Shown here: piece after piece, positions 1 through 7,568 of the stretch
Layout of the letters: the number at the start of each line of letters is the position of its first letter
Position numbering within the stretch: position 1 is the stretch's first letter
Source of the DNA: Bacillota bacterium
GTDB taxonomy: Bacteria; Bacillota; Clostridia; Christensenellales; Aristaeellaceae
Direction: 5' to 3'
Length of the DNA stretch: 43,979 bases
NCBI GenBank assembly: GCA_023392515.1
Contig: JAEVYX010000033.1
Location: 1-43,979 of the forward strand
Notes under the pieces: model-generated
Seen by the model: the letters and a program-made list of their open reading frames with translations, nothing else
What the model was told of the DNA's origin: nothing
Databases searched by the model: none
Translations under genes and position numbers: made by a program

Positions 1-2
1 TG

Positions 3-1445
3 ACCATGAGCGAAATTCATGAAGCCCTTGAACGGGCAAATGCGGCGGTTGGCGGCTTTCCGCTGCGCTTCGTCGGGTTTGACGCCTGCCTGATGGCAAC
101 CATTGAAATGGCCAATCACCTGAAGGATTATGCCTCTTATATGATTGCCAGTGAGGAATTGGAACCCGGATCGGGATGGGATTACGCCACCTGGCTTTGG
201 TATTTGGAACAGGATCCATTTATGGATACGGAAACGCTGGGCTCTATCATTGTTGATAGCTTTGTTGAAACCAATTTGGAAAACGACCCGTATGATTATG
301 TCACTTTAAGTATGTTGGATCTTAGCAAGATAGATGGTGTGACCAGCGAACTTGAGAGTATTGGGGCAGGGCTTAGCGAGGCACTGGAAAGCGGGGAGTT
401 GCGCACCATCTCCCGCAAACGTCAAAATATGCGCAGCTTTGGTGACTTTTCGGAGGACAACACCAGTGATATGGTTGATCTATATCATTTTGCCCAGGTG
501 TTTGCCGACCTTTCCGGTGTGGATATCAGCGCTTTTGAAAGCGCCCTGGATGAGGCTGTCGTTTATAGCCGCTATTCCGATAACCTGGATCACGTGAGCG
601 GTATATCCATTCTTTTGCCGCTAGAGACGCGGGAAAGCTTTCAGGAATACAGTGATGCGTATGATGAAGAGGCGATGTATCCCTGCTACACGGATTTTAT
701 CACGGGCTATACCGAAATGATGAACGGCGGAAATTATGTATTTACGCAGAGTGCGCCTGAACAAATCATAATGGATCAGCAGGAGCAGAATGATTCTCTG
801 AACATTCCGGAAGGGTATGATGAAGACGGCGTTTTTGCCTATTCCATGACACTGAGTGCCGAAGATATGGAAAACCTGGCCTATGTGGAAGGCAATCTGA
901 TGCTGGACGTCAGCGAGGAGGATTTCGAATCTTACATTGATTTGGGGTACTTGCAGGATGCGCAGATTGACTGGGATAACGGCGTCGTCTACAGTATGTT
1001 TGACGGTTCCTGGCCGATACTGGAGGGCCAGTTTGTGTGCATTACGGATCAATCCGTAACGGAGAAAGTTCGCCGAAGCCTGATTGATGTAACCGTAAAC
1101 GGCGAGGAGAAATATCTCCTGGTTATCTTTGATGAAGCCCATCCCCAGGGTGAGGTGATTGGCTATACACAAGGATATAACGAAGCCGGCTTGCCTGTGC
1201 GCGGCTACGAGAAATTGAAAGCCGGGGATATTATTGTGCCCATGTACGATATGCTGTACTGGGATGAGCAGGACAATGAACAATATGAATCCTTTGAGGG
1301 GGAGCCCATTACCGTTACCGAAGAGCCGCTTGCATTCGGCTACGAAGATCTTGCCGGCGGTGATCTGGAATATGTATACTCCTTCTGCCTCAATGACATA
1401 TTTGGAGATTATCAGTTTTCTGATTTCATACGTTTTACGCTGTAA
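3..1445 (+). CDS. Clostripain-like cysteine peptidase (family C11), 5' truncated by window
   Basis: About 480 residues are visible. The frame stays open to the first bases of the window, so the N-terminus lies outside it. The segment GFDACLMATIEMA near residue 28 of the visible part is the hallmark of C11 (clan CD) peptidases and carries the catalytic Cys. The catalytic His, normally some 50 residues upstream, should lie before the window. The downstream GSGWDYATWL segment also fits the family. The ATG at position 6 is therefore probably an internal Met. The roughly 250 C-terminal residues are acidic, beta-rich and unassigned. Clostripain relatives are usually secreted and cleave after basic residues, but neither can be checked without the N-terminus. 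A hairpin terminator follows 25 bp after the stop. Confidence 0.85.
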   Translation, partial: TMSEIHEALERANAAVGGFPLRFVGFDACLMATIEMANHLKDYASYMIASEELEPGSGWDYATWLWYLEQDPFMDTETLGSIIVDSFVETNLENDPYDYVTLSMLDLSKIDGVTSELESIGAGLSEALESGELRTISRKRQNMRSFGDFSEDNTSDMVDLYHFAQVFADLSGVDISAFESALDEAVVYSRYSDNLDHVSGISILLPLETRESFQEYSDAYDEEAMYPCYTDFITGYTEMMNGGNYVFTQSAPEQIIMDQQEQNDSLNIPEGYDEDGVFAYSMTLSAEDMENLAYVEGNLMLDVSEEDFESYIDLGYLQDAQIDWDNGVVYSMFDGSWPILEGQFVCITDQSVTEKVRRSLIDVTVNGEEKYLLVIFDEAHPQGEVIGYTQGYNEAGLPVRGYEKLKAGDIIVPMYDMLYWDEQDNEQYESFEGEPITVTEEPLAFGYEDLAGGDLEYVYSFCLNDIFGDYQFSDFIRFTL

Positions 1446-1469
1446 TTTCCCAGTTGTGTTTATACTTTT

Positions 1470-1500
1470 GGCCGGGCTGCATGCCAGCCCGGCCTTCATT
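1470..1500 (+). terminator. Terminator-like hairpin after the C11 peptidase gene
   Basis: A perfect 10-bp inverted repeat (GGCCGGGCTG at 1470-1479, CAGCCCGGCC at 1485-1494) closes a 5-nt loop and is followed by a short T-containing tail (TTCATT). The T-run is weak, so termination may be incomplete, but the position just before the rpiB promoter fits. Confidence 0.6.
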
Positions 1501-1527
1501 GACATTCCACCGGGGCGGCTCTATAAT
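1499..1527 (+). promoter_or_regulatory. Sigma-A promoter of rpiB
   Basis: Consensus TTGACA (1499-1504) and TATAAT (1522-1527) are separated by 17 bp. It lies directly after the upstream hairpin and about 75 bp before the rpiB start, so rpiB is probably its own transcription unit. Confidence 0.75.
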
Positions 1528-1600
1528 AAAAAGTGTCTTGCCTTTATGGGACAGGCAAAATAAGAGCAGCAAGCGGGCGTTTGCCTGAGGAGGATTTTTT

Positions 1601-2050
1601 ATGCATGTAGGCATCGGAAACGACCATGTGGCGGTAGAACTGAAGAAAATTATCAAAGCGCACCTGGAAAGCAAGGGCCATACCGTAACAGATTTTGGCA
1701 CGGGCAGCACGGAATCGTCCAACTATCCTATCTATGGCGCTAGGGTGGCCCGTGCGGTCGTTTCGGGGAAGGTGGACTGCGGCATTGTGATTTGCGGAAC
1801 CGGCATCGGCATTTCCCTGGCGGCAAACAAAGTTCCCGGCATCCGCTGCGCCGTTTGCTCCGACGCTTACTCTGCACGCATGGCCAAGGTCCACAACAAC
1901 TGCAACATGCTGGCCTTCGGCGCCCGTGTAGTGGGCAGCGAAGTGGCCAAAATGCTGGTGGATGAATGGATGGACAATACGTACGAGACGCGGCATCAAT
2001 GCCGCCTGGATATGCTGGACCAACTGGAGAAGGGCACCGAGATTGAATAA
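1601..2050 (+). CDS. rpiB: Ribose-5-phosphate isomerase B (RpiB/LacAB family)
   Basis: 149 residues, normal length for the family. The enzyme interconverts ribose-5-phosphate and ribulose-5-phosphate in the non-oxidative pentose phosphate pathway. Visible family features are the N-terminal GNDHVAVELKK segment (GxDHxxxxLK pattern), the loop VICGTGIGISLAANK with the catalytic Cys at residue 65, and KVHNNCNMLAFGARVVG (the family's HNNAN/GxRxxG region). GAGGAGG about 7 nt upstream fixes the ATG. It is flanked by its own promoter and a strong terminator, so it is monocistronic. LacA/LacB (galactose-6-phosphate isomerase) shares the fold, but no lac genes are nearby. It fits the pentose genes xylB and araA elsewhere in the window. 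Confidence 0.92.
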   Translation: MHVGIGNDHVAVELKKIIKAHLESKGHTVTDFGTGSTESSNYPIYGARVARAVVSGKVDCGIVICGTGIGISLAANKVPGIRCAVCSDAYSARMAKVHNNCNMLAFGARVVGSEVAKMLVDEWMDNTYETRHQCRLDMLDQLEKGTEIE

Positions 2051-2073
2051 GGCCCTTCTGCAAGGCCAAGAAT

Positions 2074-2106
2074 AACCCGCCCGGAGCGCATCCCGGGCGG
2101 GTTTTC
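2074..2106 (+). terminator. Rho-independent terminator after rpiB
   Basis: An 11-bp GC-rich stem (AACCCGCCCGG at 2074-2084, CCGGGCGGGTT at 2093-2103) is followed by TTTTCT. It sits between convergent rpiB and truA and may also slow minus-strand transcription, though the T-run on that strand is poor. Confidence 0.85.
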
Positions 2107-2134
2107 TATCATGCAGGGCAGCCTCAAAATATTT

Positions 2135-2896
2135 CTATAGATCATACATAACTTCTGTCAGTTCCAGCCCGCGGGCAGGGGCTGTCGGGCCAAGCAGAAG
2201 ACGGTTCCCGGTTTCTATCGCTTTGGAAAGGCTGGAAGCTTCCAGTGCCCCCTGACCGATTTCAATCAGGGTGCCTGCCAGGATTCGAACCATGTTGTAC
2301 AAAAAGGCGTTGCCGGAAACAACGAGGACAACGGCCTGCTCCTGACGCATTACATGTGCCAGGGTAATGGTACGCAGGGTAGTTTTGGCAGTGCCCCCGG
2401 AAGCCTGAAAGGCCGCAAAATCATGCGTACCTACAATAAGCTGGGCTGCTTCGTCCATGGCTGCTTCGTCAAGCGGCACAGGCACGTGAGCGCTCATGCT
2501 GCGCATAAGCGCAGATGCGTGGGGAGCGTTATGAATGCGGTAGGTATAGGTCTTTCCTTTGGCGGAAAAGCGGGCATGAAAATCATTAGGAACCTGCCTG
2601 GAGAACAAAACCCGAATGTCGGGCGGCAGCATCGTATTAAGTACAAAACTGAATTTTTCCGGGGGGATGGAGCAAGACGTGTCAAAATGGGCTGCCTGGC
2701 CCAATGCATGCACTCCCGCATCGGTACGGCTGGCGCCTGTAACGCCCATTGCTTCTCCGGTTGCCCGATGCAGTGCCTTTTCCAACACCTCCTGAACGGC
2801 CAGGGCGTTTGCCTGCCGCTGCCAACCGGCGTATCCTGTACCATCATAGGAAAGTGTCAAAAGGATGCGCCGGGCTGAGGGGCGGTCAGCCATCAT
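2135..2896 (-). CDS. truA: tRNA pseudouridine(38-40) synthase TruA
   Basis: 253 residues from the chosen start. TruA isomerises uridines 38-40 in the anticodon arm of many tRNAs. The catalytic motif is clear in GASRTDAGVHALGQ, with the catalytic Asp at residue 59, and LTLSYDGTGYAGWQRQ near the N-terminus is typical. The C-terminal NAFLYNMVRILAGTL segment is also diagnostic. The ATG at 2896 is chosen because it overlaps the ecfT stop as ATGA, a translational-coupling arrangement. It is the last gene of ecfA1-ecfA2-ecfT-truA. In many Firmicutes this block lies between rplQ and rplM-rpsI, and neither flank is present here. Confidence 0.95.
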   Translation of the reverse strand: MMADRPSARRILLTLSYDGTGYAGWQRQANALAVQEVLEKALHRATGEAMGVTGASRTDAGVHALGQAAHFDTSCSIPPEKFSFVLNTMLPPDIRVLFSRQVPNDFHARFSAKGKTYTYRIHNAPHASALMRSMSAHVPVPLDEAAMDEAAQLIVGTHDFAAFQASGGTAKTTLRTITLAHVMRQEQAVVLVVSGNAFLYNMVRILAGTLIEIGQGALEASSLSKAIETGNRLLLGPTAPARGLELTEVMYDL

Positions 2897-3696
2897 AGCA
2901 GAACGCCCTCCAGTACGATCATGCATATAAACAATGCGGTAATGCCGCAGGCGTAATAATCAATTGATGTGACCTTCAATACCCTGAGCCTGGTGCGGTT
3001 GTCCCCGCCGTGATAGCAGCGGGCTTCCATGGCCATGGCCAAATCTCCCGCCCGGCGAAAGGCACTTACAAACAAGGGTACCAAAAGGGGAACCATCGCC
3101 CTGGCCCGAGCCAGCAGGTTTCCCGATTCGAAGTCTGCGCCCCTGGCCATTTGCGCTTTCATGATTTTGTCGGCTTCCTCCAACAGGGTAGGAATAAACC
3201 TGAGCGCGATGGTCATCATCATGGATAGTTCGTGAGCGGGAAAATGAATCACCTTCAAAGGCTTCAAAAGCAGCTCGATGCCGTCGGCAAGTGCCACGGG
3301 GGAGGTGGTCAGGGTGAGCAGACTCGTTCCCAGCACCAAAAAGATCAGCCGCAGGGAAAAATGTACCGCCAAGGCCAAGCCTTCCTGTGTGACGGTGATG
3401 ACCCAAATCCTGAAAAGCACCGTTTCCCCGGCAGAAAACAGCAAATTTAATACAAAGGTCAGTATCAGTATAAAACGCAGGGGCTTGAGGCCTTTCCAAA
3501 GCATCTTGAATGGCACTGTAGAAAGCTTGGCACAGGCATATACATACCCAAGAGCCAGGCCGTAACCTCCCAGGCCTTGAACCAGAAAGATTCCCACGAT
3601 AAAGGCGACGCTCAGCGCTATTTTGATCCGAGGATCCATTCGGTGCAAAACGCTGTTTCCCGGATAGTATTGGCCCAAAGTGATATTGCTTAACAT
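2893..3696 (-). CDS. ecfT: Energy-coupling factor transporter transmembrane protein EcfT
   Basis: 267 residues, a polytopic membrane protein with hydrophobic segments around residues 25-60, 70-90, 105-135 and at the C-terminus. EcfT links the two ATPases to interchangeable substrate-binding S components for vitamin and metal uptake. The cytoplasmic coupling helices carry the family's Ala-Arg-Gly-type motifs: AQMARGADF, and AMEARCY, where the second motif has Cys in place of Gly. The start at 3696 follows AAGGAGGCGG at good spacing; an in-frame ATG at 3714 has no such site. It overlaps ecfA2 by 7 bp and truA by 4 bp. No S component is encoded nearby, as expected for a shared (group II) ECF module. 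Confidence 0.93.
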   Translation of the reverse strand: MLSNITLGQYYPGNSVLHRMDPRIKIALSVAFIVGIFLVQGLGGYGLALGYVYACAKLSTVPFKMLWKGLKPLRFILILTFVLNLLFSAGETVLFRIWVITVTQEGLALAVHFSLRLIFLVLGTSLLTLTTSPVALADGIELLLKPLKVIHFPAHELSMMMTIALRFIPTLLEEADKIMKAQMARGADFESGNLLARARAMVPLLVPLFVSAFRRAGDLAMAMEARCYHGGDNRTRLRVLKVTSIDYYACGITALFICMIVLEGVLL

Positions 3697-4553
3697 TTGC
3701 CCGCCTCCTTGCAAGCGCGCAGGATGTGGGCGCGCATTTCGGCCAGGGTATAGATGTCATCGGGCAAATCCCATCCGGATTTGCGCAATTGCCAGGCCAG
3801 CTTGGCCGCTTGGGGAACCCCAAGGCCGATGGACTCCATCATCTCTACCTTAGAAAAAATCTCCCGCGGGCTGCCTGTGGCAATAACGGCGCCTTTATTC
3901 ATAACGACAAGCCGCGTAGCCAGGCGGGCAATGTCGTCCATGCTGTGTGTGACCATGACCACCGTCAGCCCTCCCGCATCGTGAAGGGCCTTCACCATAT
4001 CCAAGATACCGTCACGCCCGGCGGGGTCCAGCCCGGCGGTGGGCTCGTCCAACACCAGCACCTTGGGGCGCATAGCCAGTACGCCGGCTATGGCTGCACG
4101 GCGCATTTGCCCGCCGGACAGTTCAAAGGGGGAACGCTGGGCATAGGCTTCGTAGTCCAATCCAACCTGCGCACAGGCGGTCTTCACCCGCTCATCGATT
4201 TCGGTAAGAGATAGGCCCAAGTTCTTCGGGCCGAAGGCTATATCCTTATGGACACTCTCTTCAAAAAGCTGGTGCTCGGGGTACTGAAATACCAGCCCCA
4301 CCTTTTGCCGGATCGCCCGACGGTTGGCGCCTTTTTGATTTACATCCTCCCCGTCCACCAGCACCCGGCCGGAAGAAGGTGTTAAAAGACCGTTCAAATG
4401 CTGTACCAGCGTGGATTTTCCTGAGCCTGTATGGCCGATAACGCCCAAAAATTCACCGTCCTCGATGGTAAGGTTCACATCGTGGATGGCTGTGGCCTGA
4501 AATGGGCTCCCAGGCATATAGGTATGGGTTGCGTTTTCTATTTGGATGGGCAT
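3690..4553 (-). CDS. ecfA2: Energy-coupling factor ATPase EcfA2
   Basis: 287 residues, an ABC ATPase that pairs with EcfA1 to power the ECF vitamin/metal importer. Visible motifs are Walker A GHTGSGKST (about residues 40-48), the Q-loop FQYPEHQLFEESV, the signature LSGGQMRRAAIAG, Walker B VLVLDEPTAGLDP and the switch His in MVTHSMDD. The FQYPEHQLFE segment is characteristic of EcfA2. It overlaps the end of ecfA1 by 16 bp. Its only ribosome site, AGGAG, is about 13 nt upstream inside ecfA1, so translation is probably coupled. Confidence 0.93.
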   Translation of the reverse strand: MPIQIENATHTYMPGSPFQATAIHDVNLTIEDGEFLGVIGHTGSGKSTLVQHLNGLLTPSSGRVLVDGEDVNQKGANRRAIRQKVGLVFQYPEHQLFEESVHKDIAFGPKNLGLSLTEIDERVKTACAQVGLDYEAYAQRSPFELSGGQMRRAAIAGVLAMRPKVLVLDEPTAGLDPAGRDGILDMVKALHDAGGLTVVMVTHSMDDIARLATRLVVMNKGAVIATGSPREIFSKVEMMESIGLGVPQAAKLAWQLRKSGWDLPDDIYTLAEMRAHILRACKEAGKC

Positions 4554-5386
4554 AAAGCTTTATTCAACTCCTGGACCATTTCGTCAACGGTGAGAATACC
4601 GGGTGAGAGGGGAACGCCGTCCCGGATAAGCTGCTGACCCAATTCCGCCATAGGCGGTACATCCAGCTGCAGGCGGCGCAATGTTTCCACATCTTGAAAT
4701 ACATGGCGGGGAGTGTCCGAAACAACAATTTTCCCGTCGGACATGACTATCACCCTGTCGCACAAAGCGGCTTCTTCCATGAAATGGGTGATCCAGATTA
4801 CGGTGATGCCATGCTCCCGGTTAAGCTTTTGCACCGTTTGAAATACTTCCTGCCGGCCGGTAGGATCCAGCATGGCGGTAGCTTCATCCAATACCAGCAC
4901 ATCCGGCTGCATGGCCAGAATTCCGGCAATGGCTACCCGCTGCTTTTGCCCGCCGGATAGCAAATGCGGGGCGCTGGCGGAAAACTCCGTCATGCGCACG
5001 GCTTGAAGCGCATCATCAATCCGTGGGATCATTTCCTCAGTGGGCACACCCAGGTTTTCCAAGCCGAAAGCCACATCTTCCCGAACCACGGTGGCTACAA
5101 TCTGGTTATCCGGGTTTTGAAACACCATCCCGGCATGCTGGCGTATGTGCCATACATCCTTTTCCTGGGCAGTGTCCATCCCGCACACCAATACCCGCCC
5201 TTCCGTGGGCAGGTACAACGCATTTAAAAGTTTGGCCAGGGTACTTTTCCCCGAGCCGTTATGGCCTAATACCGCAATAAATTCCCCTGCGGAGGCCTGC
5301 ATGGAAACGTTGCGCAGGGCGCTTTGGTCCGCATCCTCATAGGCGTAGGACACGTCCTGAACCGCAACGCGAATGTTGTCTGACAT
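4538..5386 (-). CDS. ecfA1: Energy-coupling factor ATPase EcfA1
   Basis: 282 residues, partner ATPase of EcfA2. Visible motifs are Walker A GHNGSGKST, the Q-loop FQNPDNQIVATVV (typical of EcfA1), the signature LSGGQKQRVAIAG, Walker B VLVLDEATAMLDP and the switch His in WITHFMEE. The open frame extends about 68 codons further upstream, but ATG 5386 is preceded by AAAAGGAG and begins the conserved domain, and the promoter lies within the extension. It is the first gene of the operon. LDEATAMLDP in place of LDEPTxGLDP marks the degenerate member of the ATPase pair. Confidence 0.93.
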   Translation of the reverse strand: MSDNIRVAVQDVSYAYEDADQSALRNVSMQASAGEFIAVLGHNGSGKSTLAKLLNALYLPTEGRVLVCGMDTAQEKDVWHIRQHAGMVFQNPDNQIVATVVREDVAFGLENLGVPTEEMIPRIDDALQAVRMTEFSASAPHLLSGGQKQRVAIAGILAMQPDVLVLDEATAMLDPTGRQEVFQTVQKLNREHGITVIWITHFMEEAALCDRVIVMSDGKIVVSDTPRHVFQDVETLRRLQLDVPPMAELGQQLIRDGVPLSPGILTVDEMVQELNKALCPSK

Positions 5387-5426
5387 AGCTTCTCCTTTTA
5401 GTAGAAAGAAAAGGATACCAACCGAT

Positions 5427-5455
5427 ATTATACCATGGAACACGGGAAGCGGCAA
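5427..5455 (-). promoter_or_regulatory. Sigma-A promoter of ecfA1-ecfA2-ecfT-truA
   Basis: On the minus strand TTGCCG (5450-5455) and TATAAT (5427-5432) are 17 bp apart, about 40 bp before the ecfA1 start. The ecf-truA block therefore has its own promoter. Confidence 0.65.
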
Positions 5456-5458
5456 TAT

Positions 5459-5493
5459 AAAGAAAAGGCGGACCAGGCTGGCGCCTGAGCCGC
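5459..5493 (-). terminator. Terminator of the GntR/ABC operon
   Basis: On the minus strand an imperfect GC-rich hairpin (5468-5493) is followed by CTTTTCTTT. It lies just after the ABC-2 permease gene and before the ecf promoter. Confidence 0.65.
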
Positions 5494-5538
5494 TTCTTCC
5501 ATTGGCATATGTTCGTCTTCCCGCGGGATGGGGCGTTC

Positions 5539-6171
5539 CTATAAATCTTTTTTCATCAAGATTTTTATAGAGATCATGTAGGAAATCCACATTAAGCCGA
5601 TTGTAACAAACGGCAGGGCAATAACAGCTGTATGCATCAGGGAATCCATTTGCACCATGGTAACCGGGTTCTTTTCAATCTGCTGCATAAGAAAGGCAAT
5701 CCCCATAATTGGCAATGCATAACAAACCAAAAGCACCATGCGCGTCTTTTCCGTGCCCAGCTTGTATAGCAGGGGAATGCCCATGCTGTTAAAGAGCAGA
5801 CATGCGCATAAGGCAAGGCCGGCTGAAGAAAAAACTTCAGTTGCGGCTATCGCTTTTCCCGAAAATCCTTGGGCCAGGCTCAAAAGTGCACCCAGCAGCG
5901 CTCCTAAAAATACCAGAAGGATAGCCAGGAGGTATTTGCTTCTTACAATATCCCGCCTGGATATGGGCATGGAGAGCGCGTAAGCATCCCATTTGGCCTG
6001 TTCATCATAAGCAAAGGTGGTGATGGTCAGCATACCGCTGATAAACACCATCATTGGGCCAAAATCCGTTCCCATTGTAATCCCCATGAATAGGTACAAT
6101 GCGATGAGCGCCAGAAAGAGACGGCCTGTTTTTTTGAGGACCAACAAATCTTTTATAAGCAATCCCTTCAT
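5539..6171 (-). CDS. ABC-2 type transporter permease (ABC2_membrane_5-like)
   Basis: 210 residues with about six hydrophobic segments. The opening MKGLLIKDLLVLKK and the internal YDEQAKWDAYALSMPISRRDIVRSKY (split here as YDEQAKWDAYALSMP then ISRRDIVRSKY) are typical of the PF13346-type permeases paired with YtrB-like ATPases. It should form the membrane channel for the ATPase encoded just upstream, whose stop overlaps its start by 4 bp (ATGA). The substrate is unknown. In B. subtilis the related ytr operon is induced by cell-wall antibiotics, so an envelope-stress role is possible, but nothing in the sequence proves it. Confidence 0.85.
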   Translation of the reverse strand: MKGLLIKDLLVLKKTGRLFLALIALYLFMGITMGTDFGPMMVFISGMLTITTFAYDEQAKWDAYALSMPISRRDIVRSKYLLAILLVFLGALLGALLSLAQGFSGKAIAATEVFSSAGLALCACLLFNSMGIPLLYKLGTEKTRMVLLVCYALPIMGIAFLMQQIEKNPVTMVQMDSLMHTAVIALPFVTIGLMWISYMISIKILMKKDL

Positions 6172-7028
6172 AGCTTTTCACCTCTCACATAAAACAGCAT
6201 GATCTCCTCTGTAGTGGCAGGCTGTACCATAAGCCCGGGATATCTGGCAGAATAATAGCCCCGGTCGTCCACCAGTGCCTCCACATCAAAGGCACTTTTC
6301 CTTTGTCTCAGCAGGTGGGATTTGTCCAGAGAGGAAAAATCGGCGGCGCCGCACTTGATAACCCCCATCTTTTCCGACAGGTCTTCCCTACTGCGGCTGA
6401 AAACCATCTCCCCTTTGTGCAAAAAGGTGATACTGTCGGCAATTTTATCCAAATCCCCGGTGATATGGCTAGAGAAGAGGATCGCATGATCCTCCTTTTG
6501 CATAAAGTCTAAAAACAAATCCAGCAATTCCTCCCTCACCACCGGGTCAAGGCCGCTGGTGGGCTCATCCAGCAAAAGCAGACGGGGCCGATGGGCGAGA
6601 GCTGCAGCCAGGCACAGCTTACGTTTGGTACCGGTGGACATTTCTTTAAAGGACTTCTTTTCCGGCAGGGAAAACTGCTGACTTAACTTGCGAAACAAAT
6701 CATCATCCCATGTACGGTAGATGGATTTCATAATCTGCCGGATGCCCTGCAGCGTTAACAGATCGTGAAATTGGCTGTCGGCAAGCACTACGCCGATTTG
6801 CTCCTTTATTTCCCGCTCATTGCCGGATAGGGGTTTGCCCCAAAGCATGACTTCTCCCTGTTCCCGGTGGATGATATCCAACAGCGCTTTGATGGTGGTG
6901 GTTTTTCCTGCGCCGTTTTCTCCTACAAATCCCATCACCTGTCCTTGGGGCAAGGTGAAGGAAATATCCCGCAACGTAAAGTCCCGGTAGCTTTTGCGAA
7001 GGTTTTTGACTACAATGGCATCATTCAT
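6168..7028 (-). CDS. ABC transporter ATP-binding protein (YtrB-like)
   Basis: 286 residues. Motifs are Walker A GENGAGKTTT (about residues 36-45), an unusual signature region MSTGTKRKLCLAAAL in place of LSGGQ, Walker B LLLLDEPTSGLDP and the switch His in FSSHITGD. The STGTKRK signature is common among ATPases encoded next to small GntR repressors. A C-terminal domain of about 70 residues follows the ATPase core. It overlaps the GntR gene upstream and the permease gene downstream by 4 bp each, so the three are co-transcribed and translationally coupled. The substrate is unknown. Confidence 0.88.
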   Translation of the reverse strand: MNDAIVVKNLRKSYRDFTLRDISFTLPQGQVMGFVGENGAGKTTTIKALLDIIHREQGEVMLWGKPLSGNEREIKEQIGVVLADSQFHDLLTLQGIRQIMKSIYRTWDDDLFRKLSQQFSLPEKKSFKEMSTGTKRKLCLAAALAHRPRLLLLDEPTSGLDPVVREELLDLFLDFMQKEDHAILFSSHITGDLDKIADSITFLHKGEMVFSRSREDLSEKMGVIKCGAADFSSLDKSHLLRQRKSAFDVEALVDDRGYYSARYPGLMVQPATTEEIMLFYVRGEKL

Positions 7029-7405
7029 GATTCTTCTCCTTGATACAAGGTCGTGAGTACGCTGGTTAATTCCTTCAGGGAAACGCCCGCCTGCCGTGCC
7101 TCGTCCACAGCGCCTAGTAGGTGCTGCTCGATTCTGCGCAGCTTCTCTTCCCGGAAAAAAGCCAGATTCTTATCCGCCACAAAAGTGCCCTTTCCCGTAA
7201 CGGTGACGATGAACCCTTCCCGTTCCAGGTCGGCGTAAGCCCGCTGGGTGGTGATTACGCTGATGCGCAGTTCCTTGGCTAGAAAGCGGATGCTGGGCAG
7301 TGCATCCCCGGGGGAAAGAACGCCGCCTACAATCAGACTTTTTATCTGGTCGGTAATCTGCTCGTAGATGGGCTTGGGACTGGCGTTGCTGATTAGAATG
7401 TCCAC
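7025..7405 (-). CDS. GntR family transcriptional regulator (YtrA subfamily)
   Basis: 126 residues from a GTG start at 7405, which GGAGG precedes by 7 nt; the longer open frame runs back through the promoter and operator and is not believable. The N-terminal winged helix (PIYEQITDQIKSLI, then LPSIRFLAKELRISVITTQRAY) is the GntR fold, and the short C-terminal tail without a ligand-binding domain is the YtrA type. It probably represses its own operon through the palindrome that overlaps the promoter. The signal could be a cell-envelope stress, by analogy with YtrA only. Confidence 0.9.
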   Translation of the reverse strand: MDILISNASPKPIYEQITDQIKSLIVGGVLSPGDALPSIRFLAKELRISVITTQRAYADLEREGFIVTVTGKGTFVADKNLAFFREEKLRRIEQHLLGAVDEARQAGVSLKELTSVLTTLYQGEES

Positions 7406-7422
7406 AGTCCTACCTCCGGTGA

Positions 7423-7455
7423 CTATAGTGTAAATATTGAACATGAACACTATAG
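7423..7455. promoter_or_regulatory. Palindromic operator, probably for the GntR/YtrA repressor
   Basis: A perfect 9-bp inverted repeat, CTATAGTGT (7423-7431) and ACACTATAG (7447-7455), is separated by 15 bp. The right arm contains the -10 box of the GntR operon promoter, so binding would block RNA polymerase. Confidence 0.75.
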
Positions 7456-7477
7456 ACGATAAAAACGTCTTTGTCAA
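7449..7477 (-). promoter_or_regulatory. Sigma-A promoter of the GntR/ABC operon
   Basis: On the minus strand TTGACA (7472-7477) and TATAGT (7449-7454) are 17 bp apart. The -10 box lies inside the operator palindrome. Confidence 0.75.
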
Positions 7478-7568
7478 GAGAAAAAAGAAAATTTCACAAA
7501 TGGAACAACCAGGCGCGGCCATCGTCTATATAAACGACACAAAAAAAGCGCACACGGAGGTACGATTA

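Noticed and set aside
621..1505. Long minus-strand open frame under the C11 peptidase gene
   Set aside because: It is antisense to a clear protease reading frame and has no ribosome site or family features.
5468..5493. Plus-strand terminator reading of the hairpin before the ecf promoter
   Set aside because: The T-run is on the minus strand only and there is no plus-strand gene upstream.
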